64,000 bases of DNA from Cupriavidus gilardii (lineage in GTDB: Bacteria; Pseudomonadota; Gammaproteobacteria; Burkholderiales; Burkholderiaceae), in NCBI RefSeq assembly GCF_013314895.1, contig NZ_JABTYE010000020.1:38569-102568 (forward strand), written 5' to 3'. The first letter of the stretch is position 1. Every line of letters starts with the position of its first letter. The position numbers and the translations under genes were made by a program. This document shows positions 1 through 8,987 of the stretch, in pieces. Below the pieces are notes generated by a model. It had not been told where the DNA came from. It did no database searches and worked only from the letters and a program-made list of their open reading frames with translations.

Positions 1-1
1 C

Positions 2-850
2 GCGCACCGGGCCGCCAGCAAGGGCGCCGCGCTGTCGTTCTACATGCTGTTCTCGCTGGCGCCGATCCTGGTGCTGGTGATCTCCATCGCGGGACTGTTC
101 TTCGGCGCCGAAGCGGCGCGCGGCGAAATCTTCGACCAGCTCGAAGGGCTGCTCGGCACACAAGGCGCGGCGGCGATCCAGCAGATTCTGGCGGCGACGC
201 ATCGTGCCGGCGGCAGCGGCGTGGCGGCGCTGATCGCCACCGGCATCCTGATCCTGGGCGCCACCAGCGCCTTCGCCGAGTTGAAGGCGAGCCTGGACGA
301 CATCTGGGAGGCCGACGCGACCCCGGCCAGCGGCTGGCGCTCGCTGGTGCGCACGCGTCTGCTGTCGTTCAGCCTGGTGCTGGTGCTGGCCCTGATGCTG
401 CTGGTCTCGCTGGTCGTCAATGCCGCGATTGCGGTGGTGCAGCGCTTCTGGGACGGCATGTGGTTCGAGTCGTGGCTGGCGCCGGTCGCCACGACCATCT
501 CCAGCGGGTTCTCGTTTGCCGTGGTCACCGTGCTGTTCGCGGTGGTGTTCAAGATGCTGCCGCGCGTGCGCGTGACCTGGCGCGACGTGACCATGGGCGC
601 GATCATCACCGCGGTGCTGTTCTCGGTCGGCAAGCGCCTGATCGGCATCTACCTGGGCAACAGCGCGGTGGCGTCGTCGTATGGCGCGGCCGGTTCGGTG
701 GTCGCGCTGATGCTGTGGGTGTACTACTCGGCGCAGATCTTCTTCTTCGGCGCCGAACTGACGCATCAGTACGCGCTGCAATTCGGCAGCCTGCGCGAGC
801 GGCAGCGCCGCGGCGAGGTGCCGGAACCGGCCAGCGCCGGGAACCGGTAG
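2..850 (+). CDS. YihY/virulence factor BrkB family membrane protein (5' end outside window)
   Basis: The open frame runs from the first bases of the window, so the start codon lies upstream; about 282 codons are present. The protein is an inner-membrane protein of the YihY/BrkB family (once mislabelled RNase BN). Hydrophobic segments alternate with short charged loops. The family-typical signature near the visible start ([18 protein letters not shown]) and the late motif with [26 protein letters not shown] are both present. The C-terminal tail is basic and hydrophilic and probably cytoplasmic. The molecular function of this family is unsettled; transport or envelope roles have been proposed. 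The stop codon TAG overlaps the -10 element proposed for prfC, so the two genes are probably transcribed separately. Confidence 0.9.
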   Translation, partial: AHRAASKGAALSFYMLFSLAPILVLVISIAGLFFGAEAARGEIFDQLEGLLGTQGAAAIQQILAATHRAGGSGVAALIATGILILGATSAFAELKASLDDIWEADATPASGWRSLVRTRLLSFSLVLVLALMLLVSLVVNAAIAVVQRFWDGMWFESWLAPVATTISSGFSFAVVTVLFAVVFKMLPRVRVTWRDVTMGAIITAVLFSVGKRLIGIYLGNSAVASSYGAAGSVVALMLWVYYSAQIFFFGAELTHQYALQFGSLRERQRRGEVPEPASAGNR

Positions 851-853
851 AAT
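848..853 (+). promoter_or_regulatory. Putative -10 element for prfC
   Basis: TAGAAT followed by AACGGCC. The same arrangement (TAGAAT, two bases, then CGGC or TGGC) occurs before the MFS gene (5244) and the second MscS gene (44746), which suggests a shared housekeeping core promoter. No good -35 is visible. Transcription would begin near 860, giving a leader of about 150 nt. Inferred from motif recurrence only. Confidence 0.45.
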
Positions 854-1010
854 AACGGCCCATTCCCTCGGGGCGCCCGCCGCGACAGCCCACCGACAGC
901 CGACCCGCTCGGCCGCCGCGGATCGCGGCACAAGGCGCGGCGCGATCGGCATCGCCATCGCCGCGCCCGCCGGGTCCCGATCCATCCGCCTGCCATCCGA
1001 CCGTCCTACC

Positions 1011-2585
<1,575 letters not shown>

Positions 2586-2672
2586 GCGGCGCGTTTAAAC
2601 GACGGCGCTGAAGACGCTGACACGTCGTCGTCCCCGCGCACGCCGAACCCGGCATCTTGCCGCATCACGCCG

Positions 2673-2690
2673 GGCCGCCCTGCGGCGGCC
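2673..2690. terminator. GC-rich hairpin between convergent prfC and receptor gene
   Basis: A perfect 7-bp stem, GGCCGCC-CTGC-GGCGGCC, lies between the converging 3' ends of prfC and the TonB receptor. No T-run follows on either strand, so a role in termination or mRNA 3'-end protection is only plausible. Confidence 0.35.
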
Positions 2691-2706
2691 TGGCATCGCC
2701 ACACCT

Positions 2707-4977
2707 TCAGAACGCCAGCGTCGCCTGCACGTAGAACGTGCGCGGCATGCCGACGTACTTGCCGAGGTTGTTGTCGGTCGAGCGCGTGAAATAGCGGCGA
2801 TCGAACAGGTTCTTGACGCCCACCGCCACCTTCAGATTCGACATCGACTTGCCGAAGTCATAGCCCAGGCGCATGTGCACCAGCGCGTAGCCCGGGATGT
2901 CGCCCAGCGCGCCGTTGGCGCTCTCGGCCGTCTGGTAGGGCGTGCCGTCGGTGGGATCGCCCGGCGAATGCTGGCGCGACTGCGCGAAGCCATCCACGTT
3001 CAGCGTCCATCGATTGCGGCTGTAGCGCACGCCGGCGGTCGCCACATGGCGCGAGTAGAACGGCAGATCGCGCCCGGCGAAGGTGCCGAGGTTGTAGGTA
3101 GCTTCGGTAAAGGTATAGCCGGCATACGCGGACAGGCCGGCCAGCGTCTTCGACAGCGTGCCGAAGTCGTAGCGCAGCGAGCTCTCGATGCCGCGGTGGC
3201 GCGTCGCGCCGAGATTGGTCCACGCGTCCGGGCTGCCCATCGTGCCGCCGCGCAGCTGCAGCTCGTCGTCGAAGTCGATGTTGAACAGCGTCAGCTCGCC
3301 GCCCCAGCCATTGGCGTTGAAATGCGTGCCCAGCTCGTAGGTCTTGGCTTTTTCCGGCGCCAGGCCGTTGGTGGTCTGCGCGATCTGGAAGTACTGCAGC
3401 GGGCCGAACGAGACGCCGGCATTGCCGAACAGCTTCCAGTTGTCGCTGACGTGGTACATCACCGCGAGCGAGGGCAGCGGCTCGTCCGACTTGATGTCGG
3501 TGCGGCGCTGCGTGAAATGGTCCGTCACGTTGGAGCGGATCATTTCATAGCGCAGCCCCGGCGTGATGGTCCAGTTGCCGATGTTGATGGTGTCGTCGAT
3601 ATAGACCGCGTTGGCGGTGGTGCCGCCGCTGCGCCATTGGTACATCGGCGAGGCGATCGTGGTCGGATCGACGGTGCCCGGCGTGTAGAACGCCGTGCGC
3701 GATGCCTGCTCGTCGCTCGACTCGCGCAGGTAGCGGTAGCCGACGCTGACCTCGTGGCTGATGTTGGCGCCGCGGAACAGCTGCGAATAGCGCGGCTCGA
3801 CGGCGAAGGTGTGATAGTGGCGGGGGAATGCTCCCAGGCGCCGCTCGACCCGGTTGCCGACAGTGCGCTCGCTCTCGATCTGGCTGCCGCGGAAGCTGTC
3901 GGTGTAGTAGGTCAGCACCTCGAACTTGCGGTTGTTGTCCTGGTGCGAGTATTTCAGCGAGACGTCGTTGCGGCGGCCGGCGAAGGTGTCGTACGGCCGC
4001 ACCGACTGGAACGGATCGGCGGCGTACTGCGCGGCCGTCAGCCCGCCGGGCATGTCGGCCAGCGCCTCGTAATAGTGGTAGCTGGCGGTGATCTGGTCCG
4101 TGCTGGAGATCCGGTACGACCCCTTGAGCATCAGGTCGTCGATATCGACGCGGTCGTTGCTGCGGCGATAGCCGTCGCCATGCACGCCCGAGTACATCAG
4201 CGCGCCGCCCAGGCCGTTGTCGTTGGTGCCGCCGATGAAGACGCTCGGCATGGTCTTCACATTGCCGCCGTGCGTCGCGATCTCGGTTTCCACCGACGCC
4301 TGCGCGGCGAAGGTCTGCGGAATCGGCCGGGTCACGAAGTTGATGATGCCGCCGACATTCTGCGGGCCATAGCGCACCGAGCCGGCGCCGCGCACCACGT
4401 CGATGGTGTCGATATTGCCCATCGACAACGGGGCCATCGACAGCTGGGGCTGGCCGTAGGGCGCCACCGCCAGCGGAATGCCGTCGAGCAGCACGGTCGA
4501 GCGCGGCGACAGGCGCGAGGCCAGGCCGCGCACGCCGACATTCAGCGAGATGTCGCTGCCGCCGGTGCCGTTGCTGTCCTGCACCTGCACGCCCGGCATC
4601 CGGCGCAGCACCTCCCGCACATTGGTGGCGCCGCTTTCCTCGATGGTCCGCCGGTCGGCGATCGAGCGCGCGCCCGGATGCTCCAGCACCTTGGTCTCGT
4701 TCGGCTGGTCCAGCCAGTTGCCGACCACGGTCACCGTGTTCAGCGTCTTGTCGGCGTCCGCGATCGCCGGAGCGGCCTGCGCCTGAGGTTGCGCCTGCGC
4801 TTGCGGGGAAGCCTGGGCGGTCACGACGGGCTCGGCCGAACGGGCCGAGGACGACAGGCACAGCAGGGCGACGCCGGCGGCTGCGGCGGTCAGGCGGAAG
4901 GCGGCTTGCAAGATCGGATCCTGAGGAAAGGCGGGAAAGCGGCGTCGGGTTCGCGAGACAGCGCGATTGACCGACAC
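2707..4977 (-). CDS. TonB-dependent outer-membrane receptor, FecA-like
   Basis: About 756 residues; an outer-membrane 22-stranded barrel importing a ferric chelate using TonB energy. An N-terminal signal-peptide-like stretch (AAAAGVALLCLSSSARSA) is followed by a Gln/Ala/Pro-rich linker. The plug domain carries family-typical segments such as ESGATNVREVLRRMPGVQVQ and RGAGSVRYGPQNVGGIINFV. The barrel ends in the terminal aromatic signature (ATLAF). Sequence style is closest to the ferric-citrate/FecA group, but the FecA-type N-terminal signalling domain is absent and no FecIR sigma/anti-sigma pair is adjacent, so substrate is uncertain. The GTG start at 4977 lacks a ribosome site; a TTG at 4911 follows CAGGA and would place the signal peptide at the very N-terminus. 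A Fur-type promoter precedes the gene. Confidence 0.88.
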   Translation of the reverse strand: MSVNRAVSRTRRRFPAFPQDPILQAAFRLTAAAAGVALLCLSSSARSAEPVVTAQASPQAQAQPQAQAAPAIADADKTLNTVTVVGNWLDQPNETKVLEHPGARSIADRRTIEESGATNVREVLRRMPGVQVQDSNGTGGSDISLNVGVRGLASRLSPRSTVLLDGIPLAVAPYGQPQLSMAPLSMGNIDTIDVVRGAGSVRYGPQNVGGIINFVTRPIPQTFAAQASVETEIATHGGNVKTMPSVFIGGTNDNGLGGALMYSGVHGDGYRRSNDRVDIDDLMLKGSYRISSTDQITASYHYYEALADMPGGLTAAQYAADPFQSVRPYDTFAGRRNDVSLKYSHQDNNRKFEVLTYYTDSFRGSQIESERTVGNRVERRLGAFPRHYHTFAVEPRYSQLFRGANISHEVSVGYRYLRESSDEQASRTAFYTPGTVDPTTIASPMYQWRSGGTTANAVYIDDTINIGNWTITPGLRYEMIRSNVTDHFTQRRTDIKSDEPLPSLAVMYHVSDNWKLFGNAGVSFGPLQYFQIAQTTNGLAPEKAKTYELGTHFNANGWGGELTLFNIDFDDELQLRGGTMGSPDAWTNLGATRHRGIESSLRYDFGTLSKTLAGLSAYAGYTFTEATYNLGTFAGRDLPFYSRHVATAGVRYSRNRWTLNVDGFAQSRQHSPGDPTDGTPYQTAESANGALGDIPGYALVHMRLGYDFGKSMSNLKVAVGVKNLFDRRYFTRSTDNNLGKYVGMPRTFYVQATLAF

Positions 4978-5028
4978 GCGAGCAGGTGAAGGCGCATCAC
5001 GGCGTCGGCGTCACCCGCGAAGCGGCGA

Positions 5029-5050
5029 ATTATAAATGCGAAGCATTCTC
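5029..5050 (-). promoter_or_regulatory. Fur-box-like operator over a TATAAT promoter (TonB receptor)
   Basis: On the minus strand a perfect TATAAT (5029-5034) is preceded by a 17-bp stretch TGAGAATGCTTCGCATT. That stretch is a Fur-like inverted repeat (plus-strand ATAAATGCGAAGCATTCTC at 5032-5050, about 12 of 19 matches to the classical Fur consensus by hand). The -35 position is poor. Transcription would start near 5022, about 45 nt before the GTG start. Iron repression of the receptor is inferred. Confidence 0.6.
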
Positions 5051-5094
5051 AGGCGCACAAACCCGCCGCGCCGTTATGGTCGACGTTGCATAAG

Positions 5095-5193
5095 GCCAAC
5101 ATCGCGCCAACACCGGGCCAACACCGGGCCAACGCCGGGCCAACGCCGGGCCAACGCCGGGCCAACACCGGGCCAACACCGGGCAAACACCGC
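5095..5193 (+). repeat. Tandem array, 11 bp x 9
   Basis: Nine head-to-tail units of GCCAACRCCGG. The seven inner units are GCCAACACCGG or GCCAACGCCGG; the first (GCCAACATCGC) and last (GCAAACACCGC) are diverged. The unit length is close to one helical turn, so every copy faces the same side of the DNA. The array sits between the divergent receptor and MFS promoters. Confidence 0.95.
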
Positions 5194-5243
5194 GCCGCCG
5201 GCAGGGATTCATGTAGCGTGCAGCGCGCCTGACGCCGCTCCGC

Positions 5244-5249
5244 TAGAAT
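5244..5249 (+). promoter_or_regulatory. Putative -10 element for the MFS gene
   Basis: TAGAAT followed by TGCGGCTTGCC, the same form as at 848 and 44746. Transcription would start near 5256, 18 nt before the ATG at 5274. Confidence 0.5.
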
Positions 5250-5273
5250 TGCGGCTTGCCGACGGAGCGAACC

Positions 5274-6632
5274 ATGGGCAACCCATGGGCGAGCCACACC
5301 GGCCTCCCGCTGTCCCGGCAGCCGCCAACGTACAAGGCGGCGCCGCTTCTCTCTCCCGCCATGCCTTCCACCCCTGCCCGCACCGCCCCGGCCGCTTCCG
5401 ATCCGGATTCGGTCTTTCGCGACCCCGGTTTCCGCATGTTCTGGTGCGCCCGTCTCTGTACCACGATCGGCTACCAGATCCTGACCGTGGCGGTGGGCTG
5501 GCAGATGTACGACCTGACCGGCGATGCGCTGATGCTGGGGCTGGTCGGGCTGGTGCAGTTCCTGCCGTCGGTGGTGCTGCTGCTGATGTCGGGGCACGTC
5601 GCCGACCGCTTCGACCGCCGGCAGATCGTGCGGATCTGCCAACTGACCGAGGCGGCCATTGCGCTGGGCATGGCGGCGGCCAGTCTGGCCGGCTGGGTCC
5701 GCCACGAGCACATCTTCATCTTCGTCGCGCTGCTCGGCGCGACCCGCGCCTTCGAGACCCCAACGCTGCAGGCGCTGCTGCCCAGCGTGGTGACGCCGCG
5801 CCAGCTGCCGCGCGCGGTGGCGCTGTCGAGCTCGGCGACGCAGACGGCGATCATCGTTGGGCCCGCACTTGGTGGCTTTGCCTACGTGGCCGGCCCGGGC
5901 GTCGTCTACGCGATCGGCGCGCTGCTGTTCCTGGCCGCCGCCACGCTGATCACGCTGCTGCGATTGCGCCAGCGGCCTCAGCGGCTGACCGCGCCGATCA
6001 GCGTCAGCACGCTGTTTGCCGGGTTTGCCTATATCCGCAGCCGGCCCGTGCTGCTCGGCGCCATCTCGCTCGACCTGTTCGCCGTGCTGCTGGGCGGCGC
6101 CACCGCGCTGCTGCCGATCTATGCGCGCGACATCCTGCATACCGGTCCGTGGGGGCTGGGCCTGCTGCGCTCGTCGCCGGCCATCGGCGCGCTGGCCACG
6201 GCGATCTGGCTTGCCCGCCGTCCGCTCGAGCGCAAGGTGGGCCGGGTGATGTTCGGCGCGGTCGCGCTGTTCGGCCTGGCGACGATCTGCTTCGGGCTGT
6301 CAACCTTCCTGCCGTTGTCGATGCTGGCGCTGGTGGTGCTGGGCGCCTCGGACATGATCAGCGTGGTGGTGCGCTCGACGCTGGTCCAGCTCGATACGCC
6401 GGACGATATGCGTGGGCGGGTCGGCGCGGTCAACTCGGTCTTTATTGGCGCCTCCAATCAGCTCGGCGAATTCGAGTCCGGCGTGACGGCGGCGTGGCTG
6501 GGCCCGGTTGGCGCGGTGCTGCTGGGCGGCATCGGCACGCTGGTGGTGGTGGCCGTGTGGGTGCGGCTGTTCCCGGCGCTGGCGAACCGCAACCGGCTCC
6601 ACGACAGTCCCGGGGCCACTGAATCCAGCTGA
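5274..6632 (+). CDS. MFS transporter (EntS/MFS_3-like exporter)
   Basis: About 452 residues with twelve predicted hydrophobic segments. The motif-A loop of the major facilitator superfamily is present as SGHVADRFDRRQIV, and the C-terminal region SDMISVVVRSTLVQLDTPDDMRGRVGA is typical of the EntS/MFS_3 exporter branch. The role is proton-coupled efflux; substrate unknown. The ATG at 5274 has GGAG eight bases upstream and follows a TAGAAT -10 element, so I prefer it; an ATG at 5361 would remove a non-conserved leader and is the main alternative. The gene is divergent from the TonB receptor. Siderophore export is possible from that context but not demonstrated. Confidence 0.88.
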   Translation: MGNPWASHTGLPLSRQPPTYKAAPLLSPAMPSTPARTAPAASDPDSVFRDPGFRMFWCARLCTTIGYQILTVAVGWQMYDLTGDALMLGLVGLVQFLPSVVLLLMSGHVADRFDRRQIVRICQLTEAAIALGMAAASLAGWVRHEHIFIFVALLGATRAFETPTLQALLPSVVTPRQLPRAVALSSSATQTAIIVGPALGGFAYVAGPGVVYAIGALLFLAAATLITLLRLRQRPQRLTAPISVSTLFAGFAYIRSRPVLLGAISLDLFAVLLGGATALLPIYARDILHTGPWGLGLLRSSPAIGALATAIWLARRPLERKVGRVMFGAVALFGLATICFGLSTFLPLSMLALVVLGASDMISVVVRSTLVQLDTPDDMRGRVGAVNSVFIGASNQLGEFESGVTAAWLGPVGAVLLGGIGTLVVVAVWVRLFPALANRNRLHDSPGATESS

Positions 6633-6694
6633 TTCCGACCTGACTCGGAACTGACTCGGCACTCACTCGGCACTGACTCGAGCTGAATCCGACC
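6629..6694 (+). repeat. Tandem repeat at the 3' end of the MFS gene
   Basis: Four 11-bp units (CTGACTCGGAA, CTGACTCGGCA, CTCACTCGGCA, CTGACTCGAGC; 6640-6683) flanked by a longer direct repeat GCTGA(T/A)TCCGACCTG. The left flank includes the MFS stop codon. It looks like successive local duplications across the gene end. Confidence 0.85.
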
Positions 6695-6711
6695 TGGTTT
6701 CCCACCCGGAC

Positions 6712-6727
6712 CGTACCCGTTTCTGCG
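6712..6727 (-). repeat. Dispersed 16-mer, copy 1
   Basis: CGTACCCGTTTCTGCG, an exact reverse-complement copy of CGCAGAAACGGGTACG, 80 bp after the MFS stop codon. One of nine exact copies in this window. Confidence 0.95.
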
Positions 6728-7008
6728 TGGCGCCCTGCCGATCGAAGCGGCGCGGACAGCACTCTCCCCGATATTTTTTCAATCCGCTGCAGCCCTTGCC
6801 CAGCAAGGGCTCGCGCCCGCTCGCCGCGCCGAGCGGCAAATATTCACTGAAACCATTTCTCCATCGATCTGTCCCGAAAATATTGTCAATTTCGATTATC
6901 TGTAGGCGAAGTCCGACATTGCGTCGGATAGGCGCGGGCAGACCCCGGCATCGCCGCGTGCGATAAGCAAGGGAGTCCCGCACGCCTGCGGGAGGGAGCA
7001 GACCATCG
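6728..7008 (+). promoter_or_regulatory. Leader region of the asnO-ngg operon with hairpins
   Basis: Gene-free and locally AT-richer (6875-6905), so it probably contains the operon promoter, but I cannot assign a convincing -35/-10 pair. Three inverted repeats are visible: CCCTTG/CAAGGG near 6787-6807; TCCGAC-N5-GTCGGA (6912-6928); and TCCCGCA-CGCC-TGCGGGA (about 6975-6992), whose right arm runs into the purine-rich GGGAGGGAG ribosome site of asnO. The last hairpin could influence translation. All regulatory meaning is inference. Confidence 0.4.
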
Positions 7009-8790
7009 ATGTGCGGTATCGCAGGAGAGTTACGTTTCGATCAACAAATGGCCGACCTTCACGCCGTGGCCGACATGGCGCGGGTGCAGGCCGCGCGCGG
7101 CCCTGACGGCGAAGGGCTGTTCGGTCTGGGCCGGCGCGCCTTCGGGCATCGCCGGCTGCGGATCATGGATCTGTCCGAGCGGGCGCATCAGCCTTTCATC
7201 GACAACGCGCTGGGGATGGGCATCGTCTTCAACGGCGCCATCTACAACCACCATGCGCTGCGCGAGGAGTTGAGCGCGCGCGGCTACACCTTCTCGTCGA
7301 CCGGCGATACCGAAGTCATCCTCAAGGCCTGGCATGCCTGGGGCCCGGCGGCGCTGGATCGCCTGGCCGGCATGTTCGCGTTCGCGCTGTGGGAACGCGA
7401 TACCGGCATCACGCACCTGGTGCGCGACCGCCTGGGCATCAAGCCGCTGTACTACAGCCAGAACGCGCAGCGTCTGCGTTTCGCCTCGACGCTGCCGGCG
7501 CTGCTGGCCGGTGGCGACATCGACACCGCGCTCGATCCGATTGCGCTGCATCACTATCTGACGCTGCACGCCGTGGTGCCGGCCCCGCATACGATCGTGC
7601 AGGGCGTGCGCAAGCTGCCGCCGGCCACGCACATGACGGTGCATGCCGATGGCCGCACCGAGACGCACACCTGGTGGCAGCTGGACTTCGTGCACGACGC
7701 CGCCGACGAGGCCCGCACCTTCGAGGAGTGGCGCGACATGACGCTCGCCGCGCTGCGCGATGCGGTGCGCCTGCGTACCGTGGCCGATGTACCGGTCGGC
7801 GTGCTGCTGTCCGGTGGCGTCGACTCCAGCCTGATCACCGGGCTGCTCGCAGAAACGGGTACGCCCGACCTGCGCACCTATGCGATCGGCTTCGAAGCGG
7901 CCGGCGGCGAGGCCGGCGACGAGTTCCACTATTCCGATCTGGTGGCGCGGCACTTCGGCACGCGCCACGAGAAGATGATGATTCCCGCCGCCGATCTGCT
8001 GGCCGCGCTGCCGGATGCGATCCGCGCGATGAGCGAGCCGATGGTCAGCCACGACTGCGTGGCCTTCTATCTGCTGTCGGCCGCGGTCGCGCGCCATAGC
8101 CGCGTGGTGCAGAGCGGGCAGGGCGCCGACGAGGTGTTCGGCGGCTATCACTGGTATCCGCCGCTTGCGGCCAATGCCGATGCCGACGGCGGCGTCGCGG
8201 CCTATCGCAAGGTGTTCTTCGACCGTACGCAGTCGGAGATGGCCGAGCTGCTGTCGCCGCAATGGCTGGCCGACGATCCGAGCGGCCGCTTCCTGGCGGC
8301 GCATTTCGCCATGCCGGGCGCCGACAACGCGATCGACCGCGCGCTGCGGCTCGACACCACCGTGATGCTGGTCGAGGATCCGGTCAAGCGCGTCGACAAC
8401 ATGACGATGGCGCACGCGCTGGAGGCGCGCGTGCCCTTCCTCGATCACCGGCTGGTGGAGCTGGCCGCGCGCATGCCGGCGCGCCACAAGATCGCCGCGG
8501 GTGGCAAGCACGTGCTGAAGGAAGCCGCGCGTCAGGTAATTCCCGCCGAGGTGATCGACCGTCCGAAGGGCTATTTCCCGGTGCCGGCGCTGAAGTATCT
8601 GCGCGGCCCGTTCCTGGACTACGTGCGCGGCCTGGTCGACAGCGATGCGGCGCGCCAGCGCGGTCTGTATCGGCCGGGCGTGGTCGAGTCGATGCTGGCC
8701 GAGCCCGATGCCCACATCACGCCGCTCAAGGGTTCGAAGCTGTGGCAGGTCGCGCTGCTGGAGGCGTGGCTGCAGACGCATGGCCTGTGA
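7009..8790 (+). CDS. asnO: N-acetylglutaminylglutamine amidotransferase (asparagine-synthase family)
   Basis: 593 residues, glutamine-hydrolysing asparagine-synthase fold. MCGIAGELRF puts the catalytic Cys at position 2 for the N-terminal glutaminase. The synthetase domain carries the PP-loop SGGVDSS (S268-S274) and the ATP-handling segment GQGADEVFGGYHWYPP. It converts N-acetylglutaminylglutamine to its amide, NAGGN, a compatible solute. The assignment rests on the neighbours: an acetyltransferase/ATP-grasp ligase and an M42 peptidase follow in the conserved trio order (TIGRFAM trio proteins). The ribosome site GGGAGGGAG precedes the ATG. The codons for residues 281-285 form the dispersed 16-mer. 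Confidence 0.93.
   Translation: MCGIAGELRFDQQMADLHAVADMARVQAARGPDGEGLFGLGRRAFGHRRLRIMDLSERAHQPFIDNALGMGIVFNGAIYNHHALREELSARGYTFSSTGDTEVILKAWHAWGPAALDRLAGMFAFALWERDTGITHLVRDRLGIKPLYYSQNAQRLRFASTLPALLAGGDIDTALDPIALHHYLTLHAVVPAPHTIVQGVRKLPPATHMTVHADGRTETHTWWQLDFVHDAADEARTFEEWRDMTLAALRDAVRLRTVADVPVGVLLSGGVDSSLITGLLAETGTPDLRTYAIGFEAAGGEAGDEFHYSDLVARHFGTRHEKMMIPAADLLAALPDAIRAMSEPMVSHDCVAFYLLSAAVARHSRVVQSGQGADEVFGGYHWYPPLAANADADGGVAAYRKVFFDRTQSEMAELLSPQWLADDPSGRFLAAHFAMPGADNAIDRALRLDTTVMLVEDPVKRVDNMTMAHALEARVPFLDHRLVELAARMPARHKIAAGGKHVLKEAARQVIPAEVIDRPKGYFPVPALKYLRGPFLDYVRGLVDSDAARQRGLYRPGVVESMLAEPDAHITPLKGSKLWQVALLEAWLQTHGL
7848..7863 (+). repeat. Dispersed 16-mer, copy 2 (inside asnO)
   Basis: Exact CGCAGAAACGGGTACG. 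Read in the asnO frame it gives A-E-T-G-T (281-285) with GCA, GAA and GGT, codons that are uncommon in the surrounding GC-rich genes. Confidence 0.95.
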
Positions 8791-8813
8791 GGGCTGCCAT
8801 GACTGGCGAGAAA

Positions 8814-8876
8814 GCCGACAAAGCGGACAAAGCCGACAGAGCCGACAGAGCCGACAGAGCCGACAGAGCCGACAAC
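8814..8876 (+). repeat. Tandem array, 9 bp x 7, between asnO and ngg
   Basis: Seven units of GCCGACARA (GCCGACAAA, GCGGACAAA, four GCCGACAGA, GCCGACAAC). The array is in frame with ngg and with an ATG at 8799, eight bases after the asnO stop. If that ATG were used, ngg would gain an N-terminal KAD/RAD tripeptide run. Confidence 0.9.
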
Positions 8877-8987
8877 GCGGCAGCGCCCGCCCCCCAGGAT
8901 GAAGCCAACGGCCGCCGTGCGCGGCCGACACCCCGTGTCGGCAACGAGCGGGGCAAGCACATGGATAACAACGAGGAGAAAGATCGA

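Noticed and set aside
2707..4977. Ferric-citrate receptor FecA with FecIR regulation
   Set aside because: The signalling N-terminal domain and adjacent fecIR genes are absent; only the receptor type is FecA-like, so no fecA symbol was given.
5095..5193. CRISPR array
   Set aside because: Units are 11 bp and directly contiguous with no spacers; no cas genes in the window.
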